DNA of 64,000 nucleotides from Pseudobdellovibrionaceae bacterium (GCA_020635075.1 JACKAM010000001.1:1860001-1924000), one strand, 5' to 3'; positions 36,057-44,813 are shown, counted from the stretch's first letter. The notes: generated from the letters alone by a model not told the origin. A program made the numbers and translations.

Positions 36057-36713
36057 TTAGTCAAATCCGACCATGGTGGAGATCTTGCCAAGGTAATCTT
36101 CACCCTGGTCATTAAAGTCCCAAAGCTGAAGCTGAATCACTCCTGCCAACTCATCTGACCCTTCGACCAAGTCATAGGAACGAGCCACGAGCGCGGCACC
36201 TGCACCCTCTCCTTTGAGAGTGACGGAAAATTCGTCTTCAATCACGGCTGCATCGCCTGTGTCGACAAAGACCTTGGTGACGAAGTTGGATTCCCCTGTT
36301 ACCTGCATATCGAGGAGCAAGGCGTTTTGGCGAACACCTGAATCGTCAATCAAGTCCAGAAAAATGGCCCGCGCCTCACTGAGATCCCAAACCGTGATAT
36401 CTTCACGGCCCATAAAGTAAAAATCGAGCAAGGAGAGAATGGCGGCCGGTGGGCCCATCGTTCCGCTATTATCGACAAATCCTTCGGCAAAGAAAATAGT
36501 CGAGTTGGGATTCTCCACAATGGACATGAACTTTTGCATGTTGCCAGTACCAGAACTGACCGAGGCGTTCTTGCCAATCTCGGCAATCAAATCAATCAAT
36601 TCATCGTCTGTGATGCCGGGGTCGGCCTCCCGCCACTGGTAGGAGCAGCCTGAAAGGAAGAGCGCCAGCACCAGACTGACTATTGTAATTGTGTGTGCGG
36701 TGATGGTTTTCAC
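36057..36713 (-). CDS. Lipoprotein of unknown function
   Basis: 218 residues from a GTG start with GAGGA upstream. Lipobox FLSGC gives Cys at about 23. The mature protein is acidic, with no recognised domain. Last of three adjacent lipoprotein genes on the minus strand (24 bp after the previous gene). The motif GREDITVWDLSEARAIFLDLIDD and similar stretches give no fold I can name. Confidence 0.65.
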   Translation of the reverse strand: MKTITAHTITIVSLVLALFLSGCSYQWREADPGITDDELIDLIAEIGKNASVSSGTGNMQKFMSIVENPNSTIFFAEGFVDNSGTMGPPAAILSLLDFYFMGREDITVWDLSEARAIFLDLIDDSGVRQNALLLDMQVTGESNFVTKVFVDTGDAAVIEDEFSVTLKGEGAGAALVARSYDLVEGSDELAGVIQLQLWDFNDQGEDYLGKISTMVGFD

Positions 36714-36736
36714 GGCTCTTCCTCAATATTCGACAA

Positions 36737-37384
36737 TTAATAGCTAAAGAAAAACTGATTTAATGGCGGCAATCCAGGGAAGCCCTGAACGCAGGGAACA
36801 TTGTTCACCGATTCAACCACCACATCACCGATGAATCCATAAGGGTAAGAGAACCCTTCGGCATCGATGAGGTTGGGTTGCACGTCGTCCACAATTCCAT
36901 AGATAATACGCATATGAAGAATAGTGCCATCTCCATGATGAGCATCAATTCCCAAATTCTGGAACATACCACTTCCGCCATCCCACTGTCCGGCCTGGTA
37001 GGTCGTCAAGGTGTAGCCTCCAATCGGCATCGGACAATACTGGTCCGAGCTATTGACGAACATCACTCCTGTCGCTGAAACCGGGCCATTATAGCCCCAA
37101 GAGCCTCCAGTGGTTCCTGCAGAGCCGACCAGGTTCATACCGATCTGCATGCGGTAGGCTGAGCTACTGGTTCCGCCATTAAATCCCAGAGCGGCTCCCA
37201 ACAAGGTTCCATCTATATTACAGTTGGGGCAGTTAGGGTCATAGCGGTTAGCACCAGGGGTGGCCGCAGACTTCTTGCCGTCTTTCTTTCCACAAGCTGT
37301 GGTCATCATCGCCATGGAGACCATCAGTGCGGCAAACAAAGACCACACAAAAATCACTCGGTAATTTACTGCTGACGTTTTCAT
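36737..37384 (-). CDS. Lipoprotein of unknown function, Gly/Asn-rich
   Basis: 215 residues from the ATG at 37384, with GAGGG 10 nt upstream (an overlapping TTG at 37399 is the alternative). Lipobox MTTAC gives Cys at about 31. The region YDPNCPNC has two Cys pairs, and the body is Gly-, Asn- and Tyr-rich, compatible with a beta-sandwich surface protein. Middle gene of the three-lipoprotein operon; its start sits at the stop of the upstream gene. Confidence 0.65.
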   Translation of the reverse strand: MKTSAVNYRVIFVWSLFAALMVSMAMMTTACGKKDGKKSAATPGANRYDPNCPNCNIDGTLLGAALGFNGGTSSSAYRMQIGMNLVGSAGTTGGSWGYNGPVSATGVMFVNSSDQYCPMPIGGYTLTTYQAGQWDGGSGMFQNLGIDAHHGDGTILHMRIIYGIVDDVQPNLIDAEGFSYPYGFIGDVVVESVNNVPCVQGFPGLPPLNQFFFSY

Positions 37385-37395
37385 ATCACTAACCC

Positions 37396-38157
37396 TCAAA
37401 AATTCGCCAGAATATCCTCAGTCTGGCCGTTAAACGCTTCCTTCAAACTCATTCCCGAAAAGGTTCCTAACTTCTGATAACCACTGTCAGGGTTGATGGC
37501 CCGAGTGGTGTCCACAGCACGGTCGGTCTTCCAGGCGCGGCAATCATATGGTCCAAGAGAGACAAACCAGCAACGAGTGGGCGGATGAGGGGCGTAGGTG
37601 AAACCGAAGTTCTTAAACCACACTGAGCCACCGACTTTGTCATCGGGCCCAGCTCCATCACCTAGATCGATCCACTCGTCGATCACAAGCACAATGCCAC
37701 CCAGGAAGTCCTCAAAAAACCCGTGGTAAGCATATTTGCCACTTTTGTGAAACCACACGTTGTACTTCACCTCTTTGTCACTTGATCCCGAAGTGAAGTA
37801 ACCGGTTTCCTGGTAACCATTGTCCACATAACTAATAGTCACATGGCCACCGTAGCCGTTACCGTATTTCTCCAAGTTCACATTGACCCTAATATCTGTG
37901 GGATTGTTCATGGGACGGCCGGTGTAATCCGACATCCGGGACAAGCTCACAATATTAAGTGCAGCTGTTCCACCAAACTCCCAGTTGTCGCCTGGGCCTT
38001 CACCAGGTCCTGTTCCCGGTGGGACATAGGGACCCTGTGGAACTTCCACAATTGGAGCTTCCGGTGGAGGCTCCGTCTTCTTTTTCTTTTCCTTCGCACA
38101 ACCAGCCAGTACCACCAGGCTGGTCAATGCGATCAGAATGTTCTTCCAGTGCTTCAT
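37396..38157 (-). CDS. Lipoprotein of unknown function, first of three
   Basis: 253 residues from the ATG at 38157, chosen for the GAGGGTAGAAGT just before it. Lipobox VLAGC gives Cys at about 19, followed by a Lys-rich then Pro-rich linker (KKKKTEPPPEAP), as in proteins that span some distance from the membrane. The rest is beta-rich, Gly/Tyr/Asp-rich. Two GTCTCA-like sites lie 78 and 106 bp upstream. Confidence 0.65.
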   Translation of the reverse strand: MKHWKNILIALTSLVVLAGCAKEKKKKTEPPPEAPIVEVPQGPYVPPGTGPGEGPGDNWEFGGTAALNIVSLSRMSDYTGRPMNNPTDIRVNVNLEKYGNGYGGHVTISYVDNGYQETGYFTSGSSDKEVKYNVWFHKSGKYAYHGFFEDFLGGIVLVIDEWIDLGDGAGPDDKVGGSVWFKNFGFTYAPHPPTRCWFVSLGPYDCRAWKTDRAVDTTRAINPDSGYQKLGTFSGMSLKEAFNGQTEDILANF

Positions 38158-38234
38158 ACTTCTACCCTCGTTAAGTAGACCTTTCCTTAATTGGTCTTTT
38201 CTACCCGCTGGTAGTGCCAAGCCTGTGCCCGATT

Positions 38235-38277
38235 TCCTCAAAATGAGACAAGTCACTGAAATGACTCAATTTTAGAC
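38235..38277. promoter_or_regulatory. Two operator-like sites upstream of the lipoprotein operon
   Basis: TCCTCAA-A-ATGAGAC (38235-38249) and GACTCAA-T-TTTAGAC (38263-38277), centres 28 bp apart. The second differs at two of 15 positions from the perfect palindrome at 2829. A paired arrangement suggests cooperative binding. Confidence 0.4.
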
Positions 38278-38339
38278 TCGTATTGTGGATCCATTGGCCA
38301 CTTTGTAGAAGTGTCAAACCCCCACTGTAAAGCCAATTA

Positions 38340-38368
38340 TTGTCAGTTTTTCGATTACCGCATAGATA
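38340..38368 (+). promoter_or_regulatory. Promoter of the micro-ORF pair
   Basis: TTGTCA (38340-38345), 17-nt spacer, TAGATA (38363-38368). The start point would be near 38375, about 48 nt before the first micro-ORF. Confidence 0.45.
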
Positions 38369-38422
38369 CCAATAACTTAGACCTATTCTCACCTGCCAAA
38401 AGGAGATCTGCACTTCCTCAAC

Positions 38423-38521
38423 ATGGCTCCTAAGATTTGGAATTTTTTAAGAAAATCTGGAGCCTCGACTAAAGTTCCGCAGACTTCTGCCGACAGGTCT
38501 TTTGAGGGAGTGTCGAAATGA
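38423..38521 (+). CDS. Micro-ORF, 32 codons
   Basis: MAPKIWNFLRKSGASTKV and following residues form a basic, hydrophilic peptide. The nearest Shine-Dalgarno (AGGAG) is about 17 nt upstream, too far for efficient use. Its stop overlaps the ATG of the next micro-ORF (ATGA), the usual sign of coupling. Real expression is uncertain. Confidence 0.3.
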   Translation: MAPKIWNFLRKSGASTKVPQTSADRSFEGVSK

Positions 38522-38604
38522 TAAGAGTGAATACTGTGAACCTGCTCGCCGCCAGCGCCGTTGTTTTTTTCGTAGTTAGGGTGCTAATTGGGGTGATGAG
38601 CTAG
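38518..38604 (+). CDS. Micro-ORF, 28-residue membrane peptide
   Basis: 28 residues, mostly one hydrophobic helix (LLAASAVVFFVVRVLIGVM), with GAGGGAG about 7 nt before the ATG. It overlaps the previous micro-ORF by 4 nt. Single-helix peptides like this can be toxins or subunits of membrane complexes. No antisense partner was identified. Confidence 0.4.
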   Translation: MIRVNTVNLLAASAVVFFVVRVLIGVMS

Positions 38605-38645
38605 TCCCACCAACCAAATCTTATGATACCCACCCTTGGAAGTCC

Positions 38646-39902
38646 TCAAAGGGTGATAGCCTGTTGCCCTGACTTGGCCTTTTTCTTCAAATCCTGTGCA
38701 GACCAGCCCCCCACCTCAGATAGAGGTTGGATTCGAGCCTTCATATAGTAGTGTTTGAGAATCTGCTGATAACTAAGACCCCGGTTAGCCAAGGTTCGAG
38801 CCCCCCATTGACACATTCCCACACCGTGACCAAATCCACGGCCATGAATAGTCAAATCCTCTGCACCCCAGTGAAGCTGAAAATTGGTGCTTTTGATCCG
38901 GGAAAAACCCAGCACCCGCCGCAGATCCTGAGCTGAAAGTATCGCCTCCCCGCGATTAAACAAAACCCGCAAGTTTCCGACTCGCCGAGATGGGCTGCGG
39001 TCGATAACCTCAAGACTCATAAATGGATCATCAGTCGGCCAGGAAAGATAGCGCCCCAACCTTTCGCCCAATTCCTTGCGCTTGATCTTAAATGTCCACA
39101 GGCCATGGGGACTCAATGGGCAACTGGGGTCCTTGACCGTTCCCATTTTCGCGCCCGTCCCCCACACTCGACCTGGCTCCTCCGTCTGTCCCCCGCAGTC
39201 GCTATGATAGTACGCTCGGACGATCTCCCCTTGCGCATCGACCAACACCTGGTCCTTGGTTTCGCGAATCACCTGGGATATGGTTCCCCTGTGATGGGGG
39301 TTGGTTATCACATCATTCATCATGGAATAGACCTGATCAAAAACTGACGCCTCCAGATGAAAGTGCTCGCCTTGTTTTTCATTCATCAGGCTATACATAT
39401 AGGAGCGACTGGCAACCACCTGAGCCTTAAGTGCCTCAAGAGGCCAGGACGCCGGCATTTCCGAGGGCAAGACTCCAGACAGGTAGCTTTCAACATCCAA
39501 CTCAGTGATCACATCAATGCGCCCATCCTCGCGTGGAAAAAGTTTGAGGTGGCGGGGTACCGGCTCTAACCCCAAACGCATGACTTCTCCATGGACCTCC
39601 AGAGGTAAAGTCTGAGACTCCACAGTCTGTTTGGAATCACGATATTGAATTTTCCAAATGGGAATCCCGGACTTGGTCGGTTTGAAGCGAATACGTATGG
39701 ACTCCAACCGGGGCGCGACAGCCGCAACCGGGACAACTGATCTTTGAGAACCTAAAGAGCTCAACTTTAAGTCCATTGCCTGAATATCCACGGACTGGAG
39801 AGCGCGACGGAGTCGAACTCTAACGGGCTCAGCTTGAGCACCAGTGCCGAGCCCACCCGCAACGATCGCTATTGCCAATATTGAAAGAATCCATTCCTTC
39901 AA
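38646..39902 (-). CDS. SpoIID/LytB-domain protein (peptidoglycan lytic or amidase-enhancer type)
   Basis: 418 residues from a TTG with GGAGG 7 nt upstream. Signal peptide to about residue 24 (AQA). The SpoIID domain is clear: DVESYLSGVLPSEMPASWPLEALKAQVVASRSY, then AYYHSDCGGQTEEPGRVWG and GRGFGHGVGMCQWGARTLA. SpoIID cuts denuded glycan strands, and related proteins enhance amidases. Outside spore formers these act in cell wall remodelling. It follows slipin after 12 bp, in one operon with nfeD. Confidence 0.85.
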   Translation of the reverse strand: MKEWILSILAIAIVAGGLGTGAQAEPVRVRLRRALQSVDIQAMDLKLSSLGSQRSVVPVAAVAPRLESIRIRFKPTKSGIPIWKIQYRDSKQTVESQTLPLEVHGEVMRLGLEPVPRHLKLFPREDGRIDVITELDVESYLSGVLPSEMPASWPLEALKAQVVASRSYMYSLMNEKQGEHFHLEASVFDQVYSMMNDVITNPHHRGTISQVIRETKDQVLVDAQGEIVRAYYHSDCGGQTEEPGRVWGTGAKMGTVKDPSCPLSPHGLWTFKIKRKELGERLGRYLSWPTDDPFMSLEVIDRSPSRRVGNLRVLFNRGEAILSAQDLRRVLGFSRIKSTNFQLHWGAEDLTIHGRGFGHGVGMCQWGARTLANRGLSYQQILKHYYMKARIQPLSEVGGWSAQDLKKKAKSGQQAITL

Positions 39903-39914
39903 ATCAGGACCTCC

Positions 39915-40667
39915 TCACTTATTCAACGAATCTTTAAAGGCCGTAAGAAAATCAAGTGGCAGAGGGAATATAATTGTCCGCGTCCCTTCTCCACTGATGT
40001 CATTCAAAGCCTGAAGGTAGGCTAACTGCAGAGCTGACGGCGACTCAGACAACTTTTTTGAAGCCTCAGCTAGGCGCTCTGAACGCTGCAATTCACCTTC
40101 AGCACTGATCACCTTTGCCCGGCGCTCTCGTTCAGCCTCAGCCTGACGAGCCATTGCCCGCTGCATTTCTTTAGGCAAGTCGATGTGCTTCATCTCCACA
40201 ACCGTCACCTTAATTCCCCAGGGCTCAGTCGCTTTATCCAAAATCTCCTGAAGTGCATGATTGATCTGATCACGACTGGCGAGCAAATCGTCCATTTGGT
40301 ACTGACCTAGAACCGATCGCAAAGTCGTCTGCGCCAGTTGACTGGTTGCAAAGTAATAATCTTCCACCTTGGTGATGGCTGCTTCGGGATCCATCACCCG
40401 GAAATAGATCACTGCATTGACTTTCATACTGACGTTATCGAGAGTTATCACGTCCTGAGGTTGGATGTCCATGGTGATGGTTCGGGTATCGACTCGAATC
40501 AATCGCTCCACTCCCGGAATCAAATAGATCAGTCCAGGGCCGCGAACGCCAATGGAGCGACCAAACCGCAATACCACGCCCCTTTCCCATTCCGGAAGGA
40601 TTTTGATGATCGAGAAAATAACTATAACAATAAAGGCAATGAGAAATCCCATTTGCGGCGAAAACAT
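39915..40667 (-). CDS. Slipin (stomatin-like SPFH/band 7 protein)
   Basis: 250 residues, AAGGAGACC upstream. One N-terminal membrane helix (MGFLIAFIVIVIFSIIKIL) then the band 7 domain (ERGVVLRFGRSIGVRGPGLIYLIPGVERLIRVDTRT), a coiled-coil heptad region (RQAEAERERRAKVISAEGE), and a C-terminal helix. Slipins form ring-like assemblies at the membrane and are nearly always cotranscribed with an NfeD-type protease, as here (3-bp gap). Confidence 0.92.
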   Translation of the reverse strand: MFSPQMGFLIAFIVIVIFSIIKILPEWERGVVLRFGRSIGVRGPGLIYLIPGVERLIRVDTRTITMDIQPQDVITLDNVSMKVNAVIYFRVMDPEAAITKVEDYYFATSQLAQTTLRSVLGQYQMDDLLASRDQINHALQEILDKATEPWGIKVTVVEMKHIDLPKEMQRAMARQAEAERERRAKVISAEGELQRSERLAEASKKLSESPSALQLAYLQALNDISGEGTRTIIFPLPLDFLTAFKDSLNK

Positions 40668-40670
40668 GCT

Positions 40671-41990
40671 TTAGGTCTCCTTTTGTTTTTCCACTTCAAC
40701 AGTCAAGCCCTTGTGATCCACCACTTTGAGGTGCTCACCGACCTGTACCTCTTCCTGGCAACGAAAGTGCCAGGTTTCCCCCGCCACCTCCAACTGGCCC
40801 TCCCGAGCATCCTGAGGGTCTATAACGACGGCTTTACCTTCAAGGCCAATCATGTCGTCAAAACTCCCCCGTTTTTGTACCTTACGCGTATTGAAAGCCA
40901 TATAGGCAACCAAAAACATGATCGCCCCAAGCCCAATGGAGGTGGGAGCAATCAAGGCTATCGGAAGCTCTACTCCAGTGCGAGCCGGATCAAATAACAT
41001 TAGACTGCCAACCACAAAACAAATCACACCACCAATGCCCAATACGCCAAATCCGGCCACAAAGGCTTCGGCAATCATCAGAACGACCCCCAACAACAAA
41101 AGAAGAAGTCCTCCCCATGTTACATCCAAGCGATGCAAGCTCACCAGACTGATGATCAGACCGGCCGCCCCAATCACACCCGGAACCAACAAACCAGGAT
41201 GAGTGATCTCGTAGTAAAGCAGGGCCAGACTTCCCATAAACATCATGTAAGCGGTTTGCGGATCGGTCAAAAAGGCCACCAGTCGATGGCGAAGATCCGG
41301 CTCCCAGATTTCCAGAGGGCCGACCACTACAGGGGACTCAACCGGCTGATCTTTGATTTGGGTTTTTCGCCCATGAGCAAAGGTCAGAAATTCCTGCTTC
41401 TGACGGCCAACAAAATCAATAGCTCCAAGCTTTAGCGCATCTCTGGCACTGACAGCCTTGGCTTCGAGGATAATGTCCTGACCAAACTTTTCACTCCGTT
41501 TTCTCAATTTGGTGAGACCTTCCAACCAGCTGCGAGTGTCGTTGAGAAGTTTCTTGCGCAAATCCTCTGGAATCTCCTGGCCGGTTGAGGCAATCGGAGT
41601 TGCCGCCCCAATGTTAGTGGCCTCCACGGCCCCACTGACGTGACAGGCCTGAAGAATGATCGCTCCCGCACTTCCTGCGTGACCACCACTGGGATGCACA
41701 AGACAGAGGACCGGAATTGGCGAGTTCAGAATCTCCTCAACAATGAGACGAGTGGATTGGAGACTCCCACCGGGAGTATTAATGAGTGCGAGCAAAGAGG
41801 AGCATTTGTTGTCCTGAGCACGGGCGAGTCCCCGCTGAAACAAATCCAAAGTCGCCGGTCCAATGGCTCCGACCACCTCTATTTGCAAAGTACAGGTTCC
41901 AGGTTCAAGTGACTCTTCACCAAGACTCACCTGAACCGTAAACAGCAAGGGAAAAAAAATGCTCAAAAGCAATCGCCCCAAGTCCCTCAC
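40671..41990 (-). CDS. nfeD: NfeD-family membrane serine protease
   Basis: 439 residues from GTG at 41990, chosen because AAGGAG lies 8 nt before it and the start overlaps the upstream stop (GTGA). Signal peptide, then a ClpP-class domain (LINTPGGSLQSTRLIVEEI; Ser in GGHAGSAGAI; ATNIGAATPI), a membrane block of about four helices, and a C-terminal OB-fold NfeD domain (MIGLEGKAVVIDPQDAREGQLEVAGE). These proteases cleave slipin C termini. The full-length form with protease domain is present. Confidence 0.9.
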   Translation of the reverse strand: MRDLGRLLLSIFFPLLFTVQVSLGEESLEPGTCTLQIEVVGAIGPATLDLFQRGLARAQDNKCSSLLALINTPGGSLQSTRLIVEEILNSPIPVLCLVHPSGGHAGSAGAIILQACHVSGAVEATNIGAATPIASTGQEIPEDLRKKLLNDTRSWLEGLTKLRKRSEKFGQDIILEAKAVSARDALKLGAIDFVGRQKQEFLTFAHGRKTQIKDQPVESPVVVGPLEIWEPDLRHRLVAFLTDPQTAYMMFMGSLALLYYEITHPGLLVPGVIGAAGLIISLVSLHRLDVTWGGLLLLLLGVVLMIAEAFVAGFGVLGIGGVICFVVGSLMLFDPARTGVELPIALIAPTSIGLGAIMFLVAYMAFNTRKVQKRGSFDDMIGLEGKAVVIDPQDAREGQLEVAGETWHFRCQEEVQVGEHLKVVDHKGLTVEVEKQKET

Positions 41991-42487
41991 TTGAGCAGCT
42001 CCTTCATGTGCTCCCACGCCTCTTTTTTCTTTTTCGCCACCTCTCGACCACTCCCCAACATATCTGCCAATCCGTAGGTCAGCTTCCAATTGACGCCACC
42101 AAACACCTGGGTCTGGCCCAGCTTCAAGCTCCCAACTCCGAGCTGCTCCGCCCACTGCCGCCCAAACACCAGACCCTTTTTCACCGTGATTTGCGAAACC
42201 AAGTCTGTCAGCTCCTCTTCACTGCCTTCACCACGCAAATAAACGACCGAAGACACCTTGAGGGCCTGACGAATTCGCTCCCACAATTCACTCAATTGAA
42301 TCGACATGGGTTCCGGCACAAAGAGAACAAATTGTCCTTCCGGATCACCTTCCCAACTCCAACGACTCGGTGTTTGAGGACTAGATCCCTGAGTCAATGA
42401 AAGGCTTTCAGGAAGGAGTAGATCTCGCACTCCCAACACCTGATAGAGATATAACATTTCTGGAGAGATCCCTTGCGGTGACAACAT
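41987..42487 (-). CDS. Unknown protein coupled to nfeD
   Basis: 166 residues, no signal peptide, so cytoplasmic. No family recognised; the sequence has alternating strands and helices (GQFVLFVPEPMSIQLSELWERI and SSVVYLRGEGSEEELTDLVSQI), suggesting a small alpha/beta fold. Its stop overlaps the nfeD GTG start, so it belongs to the nfeD-slipin-SpoIID operon. The ATG has only a weak upstream site. Confidence 0.6.
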   Translation of the reverse strand: MLSPQGISPEMLYLYQVLGVRDLLLPESLSLTQGSSPQTPSRWSWEGDPEGQFVLFVPEPMSIQLSELWERIRQALKVSSVVYLRGEGSEEELTDLVSQITVKKGLVFGRQWAEQLGVGSLKLGQTQVFGGVNWKLTYGLADMLGSGREVAKKKKEAWEHMKELLK

Positions 42488-42676
42488 AGCCCTACCTTAG
42501 TGAAGTCTAGTCGTGAGGTCACCGGTTGTCTTATCGCGTAATCACTCCAGGACCCGGCAAAATTTTCTTCGGTCTGAAGACTAAATTAGCAGTTATTTCC
42601 AGAGCTTGCCTTAAGCAAACAGATGGGACTCCGATAGCGCCTATGTAAGGTTAATCACCTAGCGAGGAGGAAACGC

Positions 42677-42928
42677 ATGGACGCGTTCAAGAAAGTTAAG
42701 GAAGAAGAGACTCCTTCAACTGAACCCCAGATTGTGGCCGAGTTCCACATTATCGATAGACCGAATCACCGCGAGGAATTTCTTGAGGACTACCACCACT
42801 GCTGCCTGTGCGGTAGTGAGCTCGTATTCACTCACAATACGAACTTCATTACCTTGGAAGTCAAAGAAGAGGCCTTTTGCACAGCATGTAACATTCGCAC
42901 CAAGCAAGATGACCATCGTCTTCATTAG
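42677..42928 (+). CDS. Small zinc-ribbon-like protein
   Basis: 83 residues with AGGAGG 7-8 nt before the ATG. CxxC pairs at about 43-46 (CCLCGSE) and 69-72 (CTAC) would bind one zinc, a zinc-ribbon layout. A charged N-terminal tail precedes it. It stands alone between divergent and convergent neighbours. Function unknown. Confidence 0.65.
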   Translation: MDAFKKVKEEETPSTEPQIVAEFHIIDRPNHREEFLEDYHHCCLCGSELVFTHNTNFITLEVKEEAFCTACNIRTKQDDHRLH

Positions 42929-42936
42929 TGGCCACC

Positions 42937-42961
42937 AAAAAAAGGGAGGCTGACGCCTCCC
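42937..42961 (-). terminator. Strong terminator for the Glu-rich lipoprotein gene
   Basis: On the minus strand GGGAGGC-GTCA-GCCTCCC is followed by TTTTTTT. It lies 58 bp past the gene at 43019-43624 and may work weakly in both directions. Confidence 0.85.
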
Positions 42962-43018
42962 TTGTGCTTCCCCCATTTTGGTTTACCCAAGAACCATTTG
43001 GACGCTAAGGGACAATAT

Positions 43019-43624
43019 TTACTTTTCTGAGGGCTCGTTGCCGTTGGACTCTTTCGGCTCCCGAGGCTCATTTGGTTCCTCAGGTTTTTCCTCGCCGCCG
43101 CCTTCTTCGCCCCCATTGTTCTTACATTCTTCAAGCATTTCCTGAAGCTCACGTTTAAAGTTCTGCTCCCACTCTTCAATTTGCCGCCAAAAACCCTCGC
43201 CCTCTTCTTCCAGGGCCTGCAGTCGGCGCTTGGCCTCTTCCTCAGTAATCTCCTGGGCCTCAAGAAGCTCGAAGATCTCTCGGCGCTCCTGTTCTCGCAA
43301 ATGTTTGAATTCCTGGATAGCCTCTTCCAATTCCCTTTGGAAGTGGTGAATCATCTCTTTAGCCTCTGCCTCGCAGGGGCTTAGCCCTTCACCTGGCTCA
43401 CGGCAGCCTGGCTCTTCACCTTCTTCCCTGCCATTCTCACCCTCTTCCTTACACTCGCAGCGACCTTCCTCATTCCCATCAAGAACATTGCTGCGGGCAT
43501 CATTGCTAAATGAGAACCCGTTTAGCCCACTACTATCTTTTGCAAACCCGACCCCATTTTTTAAGACATCCTCACAACCGGTCCCCAATACCAGAAGTGC
43601 CAGGATAATAAAGATTCTCGTCAT
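43019..43624 (-). CDS. Glutamate-rich lipoprotein, probably coiled coil
   Basis: 201 residues; AAGGAGT before the ATG. Lipobox LGTGC gives Cys17. The mature part is extremely acidic with several Cys (CECKEEG, PGCREPG, PCEAEAK), followed by a likely coiled coil (residues 90-165, HHFQRELEEAIQEFKHLREQ) and a Glu/Pro tail. No family; the cysteines may pair. Gene ends at a strong terminator. Confidence 0.65.
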   Translation of the reverse strand: MTRIFIILALLVLGTGCEDVLKNGVGFAKDSSGLNGFSFSNDARSNVLDGNEEGRCECKEEGENGREEGEEPGCREPGEGLSPCEAEAKEMIHHFQRELEEAIQEFKHLREQERREIFELLEAQEITEEEAKRRLQALEEEGEGFWRQIEEWEQNFKRELQEMLEECKNNGGEEGGGEEKPEEPNEPREPKESNGNEPSEK

Positions 43625-43696
43625 CTCAGACTCCTTTGTTTGCTTTCACCACCACGTCCCGCACTATTAGAATCTCAAAAGAGCAGACAATCTCCC

Positions 43697-43713
43697 ACTG
43701 ACATTATCCGACA
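43697..43713. repeat. ACTGACATTATCCGACA motif, copy 1
   Basis: One of three near-identical 17-nt words (also at 44814 and 44970), here about 73 bp upstream of the Glu-rich lipoprotein start and preceded by AATCTCCC. Confidence 0.4.
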
Positions 43714-43743
43714 CAAAACTGCGTATGCGGTCGTTCTCGGTCG

Positions 43744-43958
43744 TTCCACAAAATCCTTTCCTCAGTGGCTGAGTTTGACTGCCCGTACACCCCGTAAATT
43801 CTCACGCGCCTTTCGGCCGCAGGCGCGTCTTCGGACTGCGTCACCGTCGCTGCCGCAGTTCGGATACGCCCATGCGCGACGGCAGAGGATTCGAATTCAC
43901 GGGGTGTACGGGCAGTCAAACTCAGCCACGACGAAAGGCAACCACTGGTTTTGTGGAA
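43744..43958. mobile_element. MITE-like hairpin element, copy 2
   Basis: A second member of the element at 22263-22558. Outer arms TTCCACAAAA/TTTTGTGGAA (43744-43753, 43949-43958); inner arms of 37 bp with one mismatch (43765-43801 and 43893-43929). Loop blocks match copy 1 at 34 of 35 positions (43801-43835) and 20 of 20 (43874-43893), while the paired arm sequences differ from copy 1. It fills the gap between two lipoprotein genes and encodes no protein. Confidence 0.7.
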
Positions 43959-43984
43959 TACGATAAAACTAATTAGGGTGAAAG

Positions 43985-44764
43985 CTAGGGGAAGAAACAG
44001 GCGTCTTGTCGCTCAGCGAGAACTCGCCGCTCGCTTCCGCGCACTAGGATCGTAAGCTCTACCGGCTTTTGCTTCAGGCGGTCGTGATAGATATTGAGCT
44101 CATAGTTGAAAGAATCGACGAGCAGCTTCAGCCAATCCAACTTGTCCTCAAACACACTCGGCTCAGCTGGCTCAAACTCGACAATATGGGGTCCATTGCC
44201 CTCAACTTCCTCAATGATGGTTTCAACAAAAGGATTGCCATTCTCTTCCAGTACATTGACCTGAACATTCAGCAAGGCTCCGCCTTGAATCGGCTCTTCC
44301 AATTCACGAAACATACAGGTCCCCAACAAGTGAGGACGAGGTTCCTCGTTGGTGGGCACTTTTTCCTCAGCGCGGTACAGATCGCCACCAAAGACGACCA
44401 CAGACTCATAGAGAAAAATCACATCCTTACTGTCGATGTTCTGGGGATTTTCCTCACGGCAGTTGTCGGAGTATGAAAGATTTCCCTCACTGTGAACCCG
44501 AATTATGGACTTCACATGAGTCGGGGTACCATCTTTCAGAAAGCACGTTTGGGAAGGATCTTGCTGCACCAGCAAGCCTGGGTCCAGTTTGCCGTCATAG
44601 CCCGAGCCGTGGCCTGAGGCCCCTTCCATTTGCTTTGCTGATGACTGGAAATTCTTGAACCGCAGCTTTGAATTGGTGCAGTTTTGGAATAAGCCCAAAG
44701 TAAGACTGAGAAACGCAATGGTACCTATGAGATACTTTGAATTCCTTTTCACGCCTAGCCTCAC
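43985..44764 (-). CDS. FQNC-type lipoprotein of unknown function
   Basis: 259 residues from GTG at 44764 with GAGAGG upstream. Lipobox LFQNC gives Cys at about 29. The mature part is acidic with Cys residues spaced widely (CFLKDG, CREEN, CMFRELEE, CFFP at the end). No recognised domain. FQNC lipoboxes recur in Bdellovibrio-type genomes. Confidence 0.65.
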   Translation of the reverse strand: MRLGVKRNSKYLIGTIAFLSLTLGLFQNCTNSKLRFKNFQSSAKQMEGASGHGSGYDGKLDPGLLVQQDPSQTCFLKDGTPTHVKSIIRVHSEGNLSYSDNCREENPQNIDSKDVIFLYESVVVFGGDLYRAEEKVPTNEEPRPHLLGTCMFRELEEPIQGGALLNVQVNVLEENGNPFVETIIEEVEGNGPHIVEFEPAEPSVFEDKLDWLKLLVDSFNYELNIYHDRLKQKPVELTILVRGSERRVLAERQDACFFP

Positions 44765-44813
44765 TTTTCTAGCCTCTCAGTTATCATTCTACCCAATACG
44801 GGGAGAAATCTCG

